Shown here: one piece after another, positions 26,052 to 35,384 of the stretch
Position numbering within the stretch: position 1 is the first letter of the stretch
Layout of the letters: every line of letters begins with the position of its first letter
Translations under genes and position numbers: made by a program
Notes under the pieces: model-generated
What the model was told of the DNA's origin: nothing
Database searches by the model: none
What the model saw: the letters and a program-made list of their open reading frames with translations, nothing else
Source: Tectiglobus sp965215755
GTDB lineage: Bacteria > Pseudomonadota > Alphaproteobacteria > Rhizobiales > Hyphomicrobiaceae
Length of the DNA stretch: 64,000 bases
Direction: 5' to 3'
Assembly (NCBI GenBank): GCA_965215755.1
Contig: OZ244119.1
Location: forward strand, 1,178,001 to 1,242,000

Positions 26052-27566
26052 ATGGAAGATGAAACAAAGGTTGCACCGCTGAGCCTGTTTAGGCGTGTGA
26101 CCATTCTCATCTTCTGCATGCTCACGCTGACCCTCTATTTCACGACAATACTCGTTGTCTCGGCTGTGCTACCTCAGATTCAAGGCGCGCTCTCGGCAAC
26201 CGCCGATGAAATCTCCTGGATCATGACATTCAATATTCTGGCGATTGCGGTTGTGACACCGATGACCGGCTGGTTGGTGTCGCGCTTCGGGCGAAAGCGA
26301 GTGATGTGTACCTGTGTAGCCGGATTCTCGTTTTCAACACTGATGTGCGGTCTTTCTGATTCACTTGAGGCACTGGTGTTCTGGCGTATCCTGCAGGGTG
26401 GGATTGGCGCGCCGACGGTTCCACTGGTGCAGACGTTGCTGCTCGATAACTGGCCGAAAGAGCGCCATCAGATGGTGATGGGCATCAACGGTATGGGCGT
26501 TATTCTCGGGCCGATTATCGGTCCCACTTTTGCGGGTCTGATTGCGGAAAGCTATGGTTGGCGATGGGCATTCCTGATGCTTTTGCCGATATGCGTCGGT
26601 GGTTTGATCGGCCTGATTTATTCGCTCCCGCCTGAAGAGCCGGGTGAGAGAAAACGGTTTGACTGGGTCGGCTTTCTTTCATTGTCGATCGCAGTATCGG
26701 GACTTGTTTATGTCTTGTCGCGCGGCCACCGTCTCGACTGGTTCGAGTCCGATGAGATCGTTATCGCGACGGCGATATCAGTGCTCTCATTCTACGTATT
26801 TCTATCCCATAGCCTGACGACGGAGCGCCCGTTTCTTGATTTCAATCTGCTCAAGAATCGCAACCTTACGCTGGGCTATATTCTGGTGGCGATTTTTGGA
26901 ATGCTCAGCTTCACGCCGATGGTCATTCTGCCGACGTTGCTGCGGCAGTTCTTCAACTACCCGGACGCGCTGATCGGGCTGCTGGTCGGCAGTCGTGGCA
27001 TTGGTGGACTGATCGGATTTTTCCTAGCGATGTTCACCGACCGTCTTGATCCGCGCATCAGCATTGCAAGTGGTTTTACGCTGCTGACCCTCGCTGGTTA
27101 CTGGATGATGCACTTCGACCTCAACGTAACGCCGCTGGAGATGGCTTTGAATGGCGTCATGCAAGGCCTTTGTATCGGAATGATATTCGTACCGATCAGC
27201 GTCCTGGCGTTCTCCGAGCTGCCGGCTAAGAACCGGCCAGAGGCGCTTGGGGTTTTTCATCTCATTCGCAATGTCGGATCGAGCGCCTTTATTTCAATTT
27301 GCGTTGCCGAAGTTATTCGCTCTTCTGGTGCCAACTATGCGCGGATGATGGAATTCATTACGCCGTTCAACCCCGGCCTGAACTCACCGTGGGTGGTTGG
27401 CAATTGGGATGCGACGACCCTGACAGGCCTGGCGATCATCTCGAACGAGGTTAGCCGGCAGTCGGCGATGATCGGTTATCTCAATACATTCGGGCTATTC
27501 ACCATGTTTGCCGCGGTTGCGATTCCATTTGCCTTTCTTGTCAAACCAAAGCGTGGCAAGGTCTGA
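26052..27566 (+). CDS. DHA2-family (14-TM) MFS transporter, copy 1
   Basis: A 504-residue inner-membrane transporter of the EmrB/QacA-type drug:H+ antiporter-2 family. It has about 14 hydrophobic helices, the loop 2-3 motif GWLVSRFGRKRVM (A-motif) and the ILGPIIGPTFAGL helix-5 motif C that marks antiporters. A second member follows 92 bases downstream; they share the RLDWFES loop and the PFNxxLxxPxVxGNW periplasmic segment. No EmrA-type adaptor gene is adjacent. Confidence 0.9.
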   Translation: MEDETKVAPLSLFRRVTILIFCMLTLTLYFTTILVVSAVLPQIQGALSATADEISWIMTFNILAIAVVTPMTGWLVSRFGRKRVMCTCVAGFSFSTLMCGLSDSLEALVFWRILQGGIGAPTVPLVQTLLLDNWPKERHQMVMGINGMGVILGPIIGPTFAGLIAESYGWRWAFLMLLPICVGGLIGLIYSLPPEEPGERKRFDWVGFLSLSIAVSGLVYVLSRGHRLDWFESDEIVIATAISVLSFYVFLSHSLTTERPFLDFNLLKNRNLTLGYILVAIFGMLSFTPMVILPTLLRQFFNYPDALIGLLVGSRGIGGLIGFFLAMFTDRLDPRISIASGFTLLTLAGYWMMHFDLNVTPLEMALNGVMQGLCIGMIFVPISVLAFSELPAKNRPEALGVFHLIRNVGSSAFISICVAEVIRSSGANYARMMEFITPFNPGLNSPWVVGNWDATTLTGLAIISNEVSRQSAMIGYLNTFGLFTMFAAVAIPFAFLVKPKRGKV

Positions 27567-27658
27567 TGCGGCTCAATCGATGCCGCTACCACGATTAAAT
27601 AAGACTGACACAATAATCGCCAAGACCGGCGGGACACGCCGGCTCGGAGGAAAAAGCC

Positions 27659-29179
27659 TTGAGTGAAACTGCGGCCAAGCCGTCGTTATCCTCAATAACG
27701 CCGCGGCAATGGTTGATCCTGTTGATGGTTCAGCTAACGACGCTGCTATTTGGCATGTCCATTACGTTGGCGAGTGTCGTTCTGCCCCAAGTCCAAGGTG
27801 CCATGGCGGCAACCCAGGACCAGATTGCCTGGGTGGTGACGTTCAATCTGATTGCATCAGCAGTGGCGACACCACTTGCCGGATGGATGGCCAATCGGTT
27901 TGGTTGGCGCAATGTGATGATGGCGGCCATGATTGGTTTTACCGTTAGCTCGTTGCTTTGCGGACTTGCGACCAACCTGGAGTTTCTCGTTGCTGCTCGG
28001 GTCGGGCAAGGATTCTTCGGCGCGGCCGTCATGCCTTTGGGGCAAGGCATTCTGATCTATACCTTCCCGCGGTCTCTGCATGCCGTCGTGATGATGATCT
28101 GGGGGATTGGCGGCGTGTTCGGGCCAATTGGCGGACCAGTGCTCGGGAGCGTCATGAGCGAAATCTGGGGGTGGCGCAGCGCGTTTCTGATGATTGTCCC
28201 AGGCAGTATCATTGCCTGCCTTGTGGTCTGGTTTGCGTTGGCGCAACATACTGAGCGGCGGCGCGTATCATTTGACTGGATCGGGTTTCTCGCACTTGCT
28301 GCCGCGATCTCTGCCGCACAGCTGATCATGGATCGCGGGCAACGGCTCGACTGGTTTGAGTCGTACGAAATCTGGATTGAGGCTTTCGTTGCTGTCACAG
28401 GTTTCTGGATTTTTATCGTCCATAGTCTGACGGCGAAAACCCCACTGATTAGTCCGCGATTGCTGCTCGATCGGAATTTCTCAATTGGTCTGATCGTTGT
28501 CTTCGTTATTGGGATGCTGAGTTATACGCCGATGGTTTTGTTCCCGGGCCTGCTCAGCGACTTGCGTGACTATCCCGAAGGGGTAATCGGTTTTCTGATC
28601 GCTGGGCGAGGGCTCGGTAACCTCGCGTCGTTTCTGGTGGTTGTCCCAGCGACGCGATGGAATGCGCGCTATGCTATGGCCATTGGGTTGGCGATCCAGG
28701 CGGTTGCCGGTTTTTGGATGGCGCAGCTTGATATCAATCTGACGGCAGCTGATGTTTTCTGGTCCAATCTTATGCAGGGCTTTGGCTTTGGCCTGGCGTT
28801 TACGCCCATGTCAGTGTTGGCATTCGCGACATTGCCGAAGCATCAGGTGCCCGAGGCCATGTCGCTCTTTCATCTCATCCGCAATTTCGGATCGAGCTTG
28901 TTTATCTCGATTTCAGTGGTGCTTCTAATACGCTCTGCAGCGACGAATTATTCGCATTTCACTGAGCACATCTCGCCGTTCAATCGTGCGCTTCAATATC
29001 CGGAGGTTATCGGCAACTGGAACCTGGTGACGCCGAGTGGCCTGATGGCGTTGGCGGGAGAAGTCCAGCGCCAGGCGGCCATGATCGGTTACATCAATGC
29101 GTTCTATATGTTTGCGATCGCTGCCGCCGTTGCCGTACCTCTGGCATGGCTGATGCGACCTGTACCTAAGGAAAGCTGA
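27659..29179 (+). CDS. DHA2-family (14-TM) MFS transporter, copy 2
   Basis: A 506-residue paralogue of the upstream transporter with the same 14-helix plan, motif A as GWMANRFGWRNVM and motif C as VFGPIGGPVLGSV. It starts with TTG, placed eight bases after GGAGG. The pair may work as separate exporters or as a heteromeric pair; only the tandem arrangement is seen. The alpha/beta hydrolase gene follows on the same strand. Confidence 0.9.
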   Translation: MSETAAKPSLSSITPRQWLILLMVQLTTLLFGMSITLASVVLPQVQGAMAATQDQIAWVVTFNLIASAVATPLAGWMANRFGWRNVMMAAMIGFTVSSLLCGLATNLEFLVAARVGQGFFGAAVMPLGQGILIYTFPRSLHAVVMMIWGIGGVFGPIGGPVLGSVMSEIWGWRSAFLMIVPGSIIACLVVWFALAQHTERRRVSFDWIGFLALAAAISAAQLIMDRGQRLDWFESYEIWIEAFVAVTGFWIFIVHSLTAKTPLISPRLLLDRNFSIGLIVVFVIGMLSYTPMVLFPGLLSDLRDYPEGVIGFLIAGRGLGNLASFLVVVPATRWNARYAMAIGLAIQAVAGFWMAQLDINLTAADVFWSNLMQGFGFGLAFTPMSVLAFATLPKHQVPEAMSLFHLIRNFGSSLFISISVVLLIRSAATNYSHFTEHISPFNRALQYPEVIGNWNLVTPSGLMALAGEVQRQAAMIGYINAFYMFAIAAAVAVPLAWLMRPVPKES

Positions 29180-29301
29180 CGACGCTAACTGGTCCTTCGA
29201 GATGTCAATCTGTGCACACTGGCGATATCGACCGTGTCGAAATTGACACCTGCGCGGACTGTGCGACGCTGAGCAAAAGGCTGGACACAGGAGTGAATGT
29301 C

Positions 29302-31272
29302 ATGGCGGTAGAGCGCTTGGAAATCACACATCGAGCGCCGTATGAGGGCAATGAGAGCTTCGGTGATGGCGGCATCTATGAGCGGATCGATGCCATTGTC
29401 CATTACGCTGTGGATCCCGCACATCCAGCGAATGCACCGATCGCTGATCTTGAACTGGCTGAACGGACGGATGGTCTGGTCCGATTTACCGGGGACCTGA
29501 CATTGCTGGTTCCGCAAAGCGGTGGGAATCGTTCGATGCTGTTCGAGGCACCGAACCGCGGCAACCGCGTTCTCAACCGGATGCTCAATCAAGGGCCTGT
29601 GGATCTGATGCCGACACCTGACATTGTACCGGGTGATGCGTTCTTGATGCGGCACGGCTGGACGCTGGCATGGTGCGGTTGGCAGTGGGACGTGCCGAAG
29701 CCGGGCCCGCGTATGGGTATTGATCCTCCCCTTGTGCCAGCGGCTGCGCTTTCGCCAAATGCTCCGATGAATTGGCGCGTCCAGCCTAATGAGAAGACGG
29801 CCTCGTTTCCGCTGACGGATCATCACGTTGGCTCCATTGGAAACCATAAGCTTATCGCAACGCGCGATCTGGATGATCCAAGTGCACGGCTGCTGGTGCG
29901 CGATCATATGTATGGCGAGGCGGAGGAGATTGCGCGTGATAGGTGGCAGTTTGCGAAGGATGTCTCAGGAGAGCCGGTCGCGGATGCCGAACATGTCTGG
30001 CTGGAAGGCGGCTTTGAAGCAGGCAAGGTCTACGATTTGATTTATACGCCGGCGCTCTGTCCGGTGAATGGAGCAGGGCTGATTGCGCTGCGTGATCTCG
30101 CGACATTCCTGCATCGCAGCTCGGACTCGCCCGTCGCCGGTACGATCGATCACGTCATTGGTGAAGGCATCTCGCAATGTGGTCGCTTGCTGCGAAGCTT
30201 CCTTGATCTTGGAATGAACACCGATGAAGATGGACGTCAGGTGTTTGATGGGTTGTTAGTTCATATCGCAGGTGGTCGGCGCGGTGAATTCAATCATCGC
30301 TACGGACAACCCTCCGTGCAGCCAACGCCAACGTTCGGGCATCTCTTTCCATTTTCCGATGATCCACAAGTCGACCCTCATTCTGGCCGGACAGCCGGTT
30401 TGCTTGACCGGCAGCGCGCCAGCGGCAACATGCCTAAGATCTTCTACACGGATACGTCGTCGGAATACTGGCGCGGGGATGCTTCGCTGCAGCACACTTC
30501 AGCAGCTGACGGACAGGATGTCGAACTGCCCAAACATGTCCGCCGGTACTTGTTTGCGTGTACGCAGCACGTTTCCGGACTGCTGCCATTTGCTGATAAG
30601 AGCGCGTTTGGCAGTCATGGCAGCAACTACTTCAATATCATCGACTATCGCCCGCTTTACCGTGCTGCCGTCACCAATCTGCTGGCCTGGGTTAAGGATG
30701 GGGCTGAACCGCCTGCTAGTCGCTATCCGATGGCAGCCGAAGACACAGCAGTGCCGCGCGAAGTCATCTCTGAAAAGCTGCGCGCTATTCCCGGGCTAAC
30801 AGTGCCTGCCGATGCAGTGTTGCCATCGGTCTATCCTCTCGATTTGGGGCCGCATGCCAACAATATGATTGGAACGTTTCCCGCCAAACCGGTTGGGCCT
30901 GCCTATCCTTGTTGTGTCTCAGATGTCGATGACGATGGGAACGAGACCGGCGGGGTCCGAATGCCGGATGTCGCTGTGCCAGTGGCAACCCATACCGGTT
31001 TCAACGTGCGGCATGCAAAGAGTGGTGGTAACGGGCAAATTCTCGAGTACGTCGGACTGTCTTTGCCATTCGCGAAAACCGAAGGTGAGCGCGAGCGCAA
31101 AGGTGATCCAAGGCCGTCATTGGCGGCGCGCTATGCAACGCGAGACGAATATGTTGCGAAAGTTAGAGCAGCAGCTACTGACCTGGCGCGGGACCGCTAC
31201 ATTCTGGATGAAGATGTTGAGTTGTGCGTTACGATTGCCGTCGAACGCTATGATGGCGTGTTGAATAGCTGA
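29302..31272 (+). CDS. Large alpha/beta-hydrolase-domain protein
   Basis: A 656-residue protein of the long alpha/beta-hydrolase type often annotated alpha/beta hydrolase domain-containing protein. The nucleophile elbow is GEGISQCGR with Ser291. An N-terminal beta-rich half (strands such as LTLLVPQSGGNR) precedes the catalytic part. No signal peptide is seen with the ATG at 29302, which is supported by GGAG. It follows the two exporters and precedes an amine/hydroxyacid oxidoreductase, suggesting a small detoxification or catabolic unit. Substrate unknown. Confidence 0.75.
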   Translation: MAVERLEITHRAPYEGNESFGDGGIYERIDAIVHYAVDPAHPANAPIADLELAERTDGLVRFTGDLTLLVPQSGGNRSMLFEAPNRGNRVLNRMLNQGPVDLMPTPDIVPGDAFLMRHGWTLAWCGWQWDVPKPGPRMGIDPPLVPAAALSPNAPMNWRVQPNEKTASFPLTDHHVGSIGNHKLIATRDLDDPSARLLVRDHMYGEAEEIARDRWQFAKDVSGEPVADAEHVWLEGGFEAGKVYDLIYTPALCPVNGAGLIALRDLATFLHRSSDSPVAGTIDHVIGEGISQCGRLLRSFLDLGMNTDEDGRQVFDGLLVHIAGGRRGEFNHRYGQPSVQPTPTFGHLFPFSDDPQVDPHSGRTAGLLDRQRASGNMPKIFYTDTSSEYWRGDASLQHTSAADGQDVELPKHVRRYLFACTQHVSGLLPFADKSAFGSHGSNYFNIIDYRPLYRAAVTNLLAWVKDGAEPPASRYPMAAEDTAVPREVISEKLRAIPGLTVPADAVLPSVYPLDLGPHANNMIGTFPAKPVGPAYPCCVSDVDDDGNETGGVRMPDVAVPVATHTGFNVRHAKSGGNGQILEYVGLSLPFAKTEGERERKGDPRPSLAARYATRDEYVAKVRAAATDLARDRYILDEDVELCVTIAVERYDGVLNS

Positions 31273-31325
31273 CGCGCGCTATTCTGGTCTAGGCAGAGAA
31301 AACCGACCATCGGGAGAGGATGTCG

Positions 31326-32501
31326 ATGAAAAAGATTGTCATTATTGGTGGCAGTATCATGGGCTCCTCAACGGCCTATCACATGGCCATGGCCGGTGCT
31401 GCCGACAGCATTGTCGTTGTTGAGCCGGACCCGACCTACGGTCTGGCGGCAGCGCCGCGGTCTGCAGGTGGTGTCCGACTGATGCACGGGCTCAGTGAAA
31501 ACATAGAAATGTCGCGCTATGGGCAGGAGGTTTATCGCAACTTTGCAACCCTCATGGATGTCGATGGCGATCCGGGTGAATTTCCCTTCCGGGAGTACGG
31601 CTATCTCTATCTTGTCGCCGGCAGCAAGGACGTGGCGGCGGCAGAGGAAAGCCTGAAGCTACAGAAAGACGCCGGTGTCGCGAATGTGCTGTTGGACCGT
31701 GATGAAGTTGCAGCGCGGTTTCCACTGTTGCGAACAGATGATATCGACGCCGGCCTCTATGGTCCTGGTGACGGATTTGTCGATCCCTATGCTGCTGTGA
31801 CGGGCTTTCGCAGGAAAGCTATCTCGCTTGGCGTGGAATATATTCAGGATCGTGTTTCGGGATTGCAGACAGCTGATGGGCAGGTGAGGCAGGCCATACT
31901 GGCTTCAGGCAAGACAATCGATGCTGCGGCTGTTGTCAATGTGGCCGGTGCCTGGGCGCCTGAGGTTTGCGATATGGTTGGCATGGCAATCCCGGTTGAG
32001 CCGCTCTACCGGCCAACGTTCTACTTTGAGACTGATACAGAGATTGATCACCTGCCACTGACAAAAGATCCGAGTGGTGTCTCCTTCCGCAAAGAGGGGA
32101 TCGGATTTGCAACCGGTCTGACGCAGACATCAATAGATGGAGGCTTTCGCTGGGATGTCGGTGAGGCAGAGCACAATCAGTTCGAGACGGAGATGTGGCC
32201 GGCCCTGGCACATCGCCTAGCCGCGTTCGAGTCCTTGAAGGTCAAACGGAGCTGGGCCGGGCACTACGCCATCAACCGGCTGGACGGCAATACCATTATC
32301 GGGCGGTGGGATGGTCAATTGGACAACTTCTTTTTTGCCACCGGCTTTACAGGTGCAGGGTTGCAGAAAGGTCCGGCTATCGGACGCGCACTGAGTGAGC
32401 TGTTGCTGCACGGCGCCTATCAAACACTGGATCTCAGCCGATTGTCCTACCAGCGGGTTGTCGACAACAGACCGTTGGTCGAGGTTGGCTTTTCGGCGTG
32501 A
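31326..32501 (+). CDS. FAD-dependent oxidoreductase (DAO/glycine oxidase family)
   Basis: A 391-residue flavoprotein. The FAD dinucleotide motif is IIGGSIMGSS near the N-terminus, and GFTGAGLQKGPAIGRALSELL near the C-terminus closes the FAD site, as in sarcosine oxidase or D-amino-acid dehydrogenase-like enzymes. The ATG at 31326 is six bases from GGGAGAGG, whereas the ATG at 31320 abuts it, so the inner start is preferred. It would oxidise a secondary amine, amino acid or hydroxyacid. Confidence 0.87.
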   Translation: MKKIVIIGGSIMGSSTAYHMAMAGAADSIVVVEPDPTYGLAAAPRSAGGVRLMHGLSENIEMSRYGQEVYRNFATLMDVDGDPGEFPFREYGYLYLVAGSKDVAAAEESLKLQKDAGVANVLLDRDEVAARFPLLRTDDIDAGLYGPGDGFVDPYAAVTGFRRKAISLGVEYIQDRVSGLQTADGQVRQAILASGKTIDAAAVVNVAGAWAPEVCDMVGMAIPVEPLYRPTFYFETDTEIDHLPLTKDPSGVSFRKEGIGFATGLTQTSIDGGFRWDVGEAEHNQFETEMWPALAHRLAAFESLKVKRSWAGHYAINRLDGNTIIGRWDGQLDNFFFATGFTGAGLQKGPAIGRALSELLLHGAYQTLDLSRLSYQRVVDNRPLVEVGFSA

Positions 32502-32606
32502 TGTGCTCCCACCGCCGGTTGCCGAATAGACCGGTCTCCAGGGTTCCTTAACCAGTTTGTAAGAGAATGTTGCTGAGGGATCTGCAACAATCTAGACGGG
32601 TGGCGG

Positions 32607-33506
32607 ATGAGCACGGCAATGGATGGCCGCGTGCCGATGAAGGCGATTGCCTTGATGATCATGGCGATGGTGCTTGTCGCTGGCAGCGATGCTATCGGGA
32701 AACAACTGACGCAGACTTACTCGATCTGGCAGGTGCTCTGGCTGCGTTCCTGGGTATGGATGGCTGTTGCAATCTTTTGGGTCATGCGGCGCGGTGGCAT
32801 TAGCCAGGCCCTCAAAACGCAAACCCCATTTCTGCATATTGCCCGCTCGCTGATCCTGGTCACCGAGATAACGATCTTCATTCTGGCATTTCGATATCTG
32901 CCGCTAGGCGATGTAACGGCCATTGCCTCTGCGACGCCGCTCGTGGTCCTCGTATTTGCAGTTCTTTTCCTGGGCGAGAAGGTGGGCGTTCATCGATGGT
33001 CAGCGGTTATCATCGGGTTAGCGGGCATGATCATGATTGCGCGGCCAGGGTTCGGAAGCTTCGGCTGGCTCACGTTGCTGCCAATTCTGGGGGCGCTGCT
33101 GTGGGGGTGCTATCAGGTTCTCATTCGCTACCTCAGCACACAGGATAGCGAGGAGACGGGCCTGCTGTGGACTGGATTCACGCTCTACATCGTGACGGGG
33201 CTTGTCTCGCCTTTCTTCTGGCAGACGCCTGCGGCGCTCTCGGATTGGGGGCTGTTCTTCCTAGCCGGTTTGTTTAATGCCCTCGGCCACTTTGGTTTGA
33301 TCTCGGCAATGCATATGGCGCAGGCGTCGGCGCTGCAGCCCTTCTCATATGCGCAGGTGGTCAGCGCTTTTGCCATTGGTTGGTTGGCGTTCGGCGAAGT
33401 TCCGGACACGTGGACAATTCTTGGACTGACTGCCATTGTTGCCGGTGGGCTTTACGCGATGTATCGCGAGCGGCGCGCCAGATCATCTCTCTCTCAGTCG
33501 TCATGA
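32607..33506 (+). CDS. EamA/DMT-family permease
   Basis: A 299-residue membrane protein with ten predicted helices in two repeated EamA halves, including GDVTAIASATPLVVLVFAVLFLGE in the first and a matching QPFSYAQVVSAFAIGWLAFGE in the second. These drug/metabolite transporters export amino acids or small metabolites. The first dozen residues may be non-native: an alternative ATG lies at 32637. It converges on the RmlD-like gene. Confidence 0.88.
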   Translation: MSTAMDGRVPMKAIALMIMAMVLVAGSDAIGKQLTQTYSIWQVLWLRSWVWMAVAIFWVMRRGGISQALKTQTPFLHIARSLILVTEITIFILAFRYLPLGDVTAIASATPLVVLVFAVLFLGEKVGVHRWSAVIIGLAGMIMIARPGFGSFGWLTLLPILGALLWGCYQVLIRYLSTQDSEETGLLWTGFTLYIVTGLVSPFFWQTPAALSDWGLFFLAGLFNALGHFGLISAMHMAQASALQPFSYAQVVSAFAIGWLAFGEVPDTWTILGLTAIVAGGLYAMYRERRARSSLSQSS

Positions 33507-33554
33507 TACAACCGCTTCCGAAATGGGGGCGAGTCGTTCTTGCACTCGGGGTGC

Positions 33555-34436
33555 TCAGCTGAGGATCCTGCGAACGCAGGCATCGATGCCATCCTTCCAG
33601 TCGGGCAATTTGACCCCGAAGGTGCGTTCGGCCTTGCCACAATCCAAGCAGGCGTGGCGAGGCCTCGGCGAGTGTGTCGGATACGCGCTTGCTGAGATGG
33701 GTTGCACGGTCGCTGAGATTCTGATCAATGTTTTGGCGCTTTGCACCGCTGCTGCCGCAACTTCGTGCCAACTAGCTCCACCCGATCCACCGAGATGATA
33801 CGTGCCGTAGAGGTCGGTGTCGGGCGATTGCGTGATGCGTGCTGCGATGTCGAGCAGGGCGTCTGCGAGATGGATCGCATAGGTTGGCGATCCGGTTTGG
33901 TCTGCAACAAACGCCATTGCCTCTTGCTGGTGTGCGCGTTGCAGCAGGGTTGTCACGAAGTTTTTCCCGAAGGGGCTATGGACCCAACCGGTTCTGACGA
34001 TGACGTGTGCAGCGTTGGCAGCTGCAACGGCCTGCTCGCCTTCCAGCTTGGTTCGGCCATATGCATTGATCGGTGTCGGGATATCGTTTTCAGAATATGG
34101 GTCGACCTGCTCACCATCAAAGACATGAACCGTCGAAAGCTGGATGATTGGAATGTTGCGGCGCGCTGCATCGGCGGCGAGGCTGGCTGCGGCGACGGTA
34201 TTTTCGAGGCGCGCTCGTTCCGGATTGGTTTCGGCATTGTCGACGTGCGTGAAGGCTGCAGTGTTGATGACAACATGTGGATCAATGTCGAATAGTAAGC
34301 GACCGATACTCGAGTGATCCGATAGATCCATCGCCGGGCGTCCGACTGCGGCTGCCGTCACATCATCACGCAGCGTAGAGCGCTCCGATAGAGCATGCGC
34401 AACTTGGCCATGCCAGCCTGCCACAAGTATTCGCAT
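33555..34436 (-). CDS. dTDP-4-dehydrorhamnose reductase-like (RmlD/RfbD family) SDR
   Basis: A 293-residue extended short-chain reductase. GWHGQVA (residues 7-13) binds the cofactor; the catalytic set is T102 in STVHVF and Y126/K130 in YGRTK; the LNTAAFTHVDNAE strand is typical of RmlD. The SxDYVFDG motif is altered to STVHVFDG. No rmlA, rmlB or rmlC is nearby, so a role in rhamnose synthesis is not certain. Confidence 0.83.
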   Translation of the reverse strand: MRILVAGWHGQVAHALSERSTLRDDVTAAAVGRPAMDLSDHSSIGRLLFDIDPHVVINTAAFTHVDNAETNPERARLENTVAAASLAADAARRNIPIIQLSTVHVFDGEQVDPYSENDIPTPINAYGRTKLEGEQAVAAANAAHVIVRTGWVHSPFGKNFVTTLLQRAHQQEAMAFVADQTGSPTYAIHLADALLDIAARITQSPDTDLYGTYHLGGSGGASWHEVAAAAVQSAKTLIRISATVQPISASAYPTHSPRPRHACLDCGKAERTFGVKLPDWKDGIDACVRRILS

Positions 34437-34601
34437 TGAGATCCTTAGCCGATCATTGATGTTGGAAGATTATCTTGCTGGATTGTAATCCCATTTGTTA
34501 GGGGGAAATTGAAGAGACCAAGGCGCTATTGCCAGTTGCCGCAGGGTCGCCTTCGCTCCATGATACACGCTTCAATATATTTGTTTTCTAGGAGATACTT
34601 T

Positions 34602-35018
34602 ATGCCTGATGGATCACATCTCGAACGATTGAAGGCCGCTTATGCAGAGTGGGACCGAACTAAGGGCGGCAACCATGAGCAATGGTTGGAGGTGCTCGGT
34701 GAAAACATGCACATTCGCAGCGTCGGTGGAGAAAATGCCGGCCTTGAGTTTGCGGCACCATGCAGCTCAAAACAGGATGCCTTGCGCTACTTCACAGGAC
34801 TGCTCGGCGCATGGGACATGATCCACTGGACACCGGAAGTGTTTGTTGACGGTGGAAACCAGATTGCGATGTTCGGCAAATGCGCGTGGCGAAACAAGGC
34901 GAGTGGCAAGGATATTGAGGTGGCAATCGCACACCTCTGGACGTTCGAAAGCGACGGAGCGGTTGCCATGACTGAGGTGTTTGACACGGCCAGGGCGGTC
35001 GCTGCAACGCAATCCTAG
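34602..35018 (+). CDS. SnoaL/NTF2-like fold protein
   Basis: A 138-residue protein of the NTF2-like superfamily: an N-terminal helix with LKAAYAEWDRTKGG, then a curved sheet ending in VAIAHLWTFESDGAVAMTEVFDT, the usual SnoaL-like C-terminal strand pattern. AGGAGATACTTT sets the ATG. Members include cyclases, isomerases, limonene-epoxide-like hydrolases and many of unknown function. Confidence 0.78.
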   Translation: MPDGSHLERLKAAYAEWDRTKGGNHEQWLEVLGENMHIRSVGGENAGLEFAAPCSSKQDALRYFTGLLGAWDMIHWTPEVFVDGGNQIAMFGKCAWRNKASGKDIEVAIAHLWTFESDGAVAMTEVFDTARAVAATQS

Positions 35019-35384
35019 TACAGTGCAACTGACGCTTGGTCCCGACTTGGCGCCCTACTTGCTGCTAAGCTCGAATCCAATCGTCAGCTGCAAAAGCTAC
35101 ATTCGAAACATAGTCTTGCCCGTCTCCCTTCGGCTCCGCTATTTGAATTGAGACAAGCGGGAACGGGCATCAAATGTCGAAGCCGGAACATCAGATTGCT
35201 CAGTTGGAGTATAGCGTGCCGATACTTTTTTGGGCTCGCGACGGGATGCGCGGTTGTCGATGAACGACGAGATGAATAGGTAAAAGCTGGTTGTTGTGAC
35301 CGGGTTGTGCGTTGGGATCAGCGTCTCGTTGTTCCCAATAGAGTTTTTCGCGCATGCGTGGCGTGCGCAACAGGTAATAACCAG
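35019..35384. other. Intergenic region upstream of P450
   Basis: A 366-bp gap. It includes a short D-arm-like string near 35186-35205 that does not continue into a tRNA. The P450 frame is open upstream from about 35307 but without codon or ribosome-site support. No gene is called here. Confidence 0.4.

Noticed and set aside
35180..35240. tRNA-like D-arm string (GCTCAGTTGGAGTATAGC)
   Set aside because: No T-arm, no acceptor pairing and no anticodon stem follow, so this is not a tRNA.
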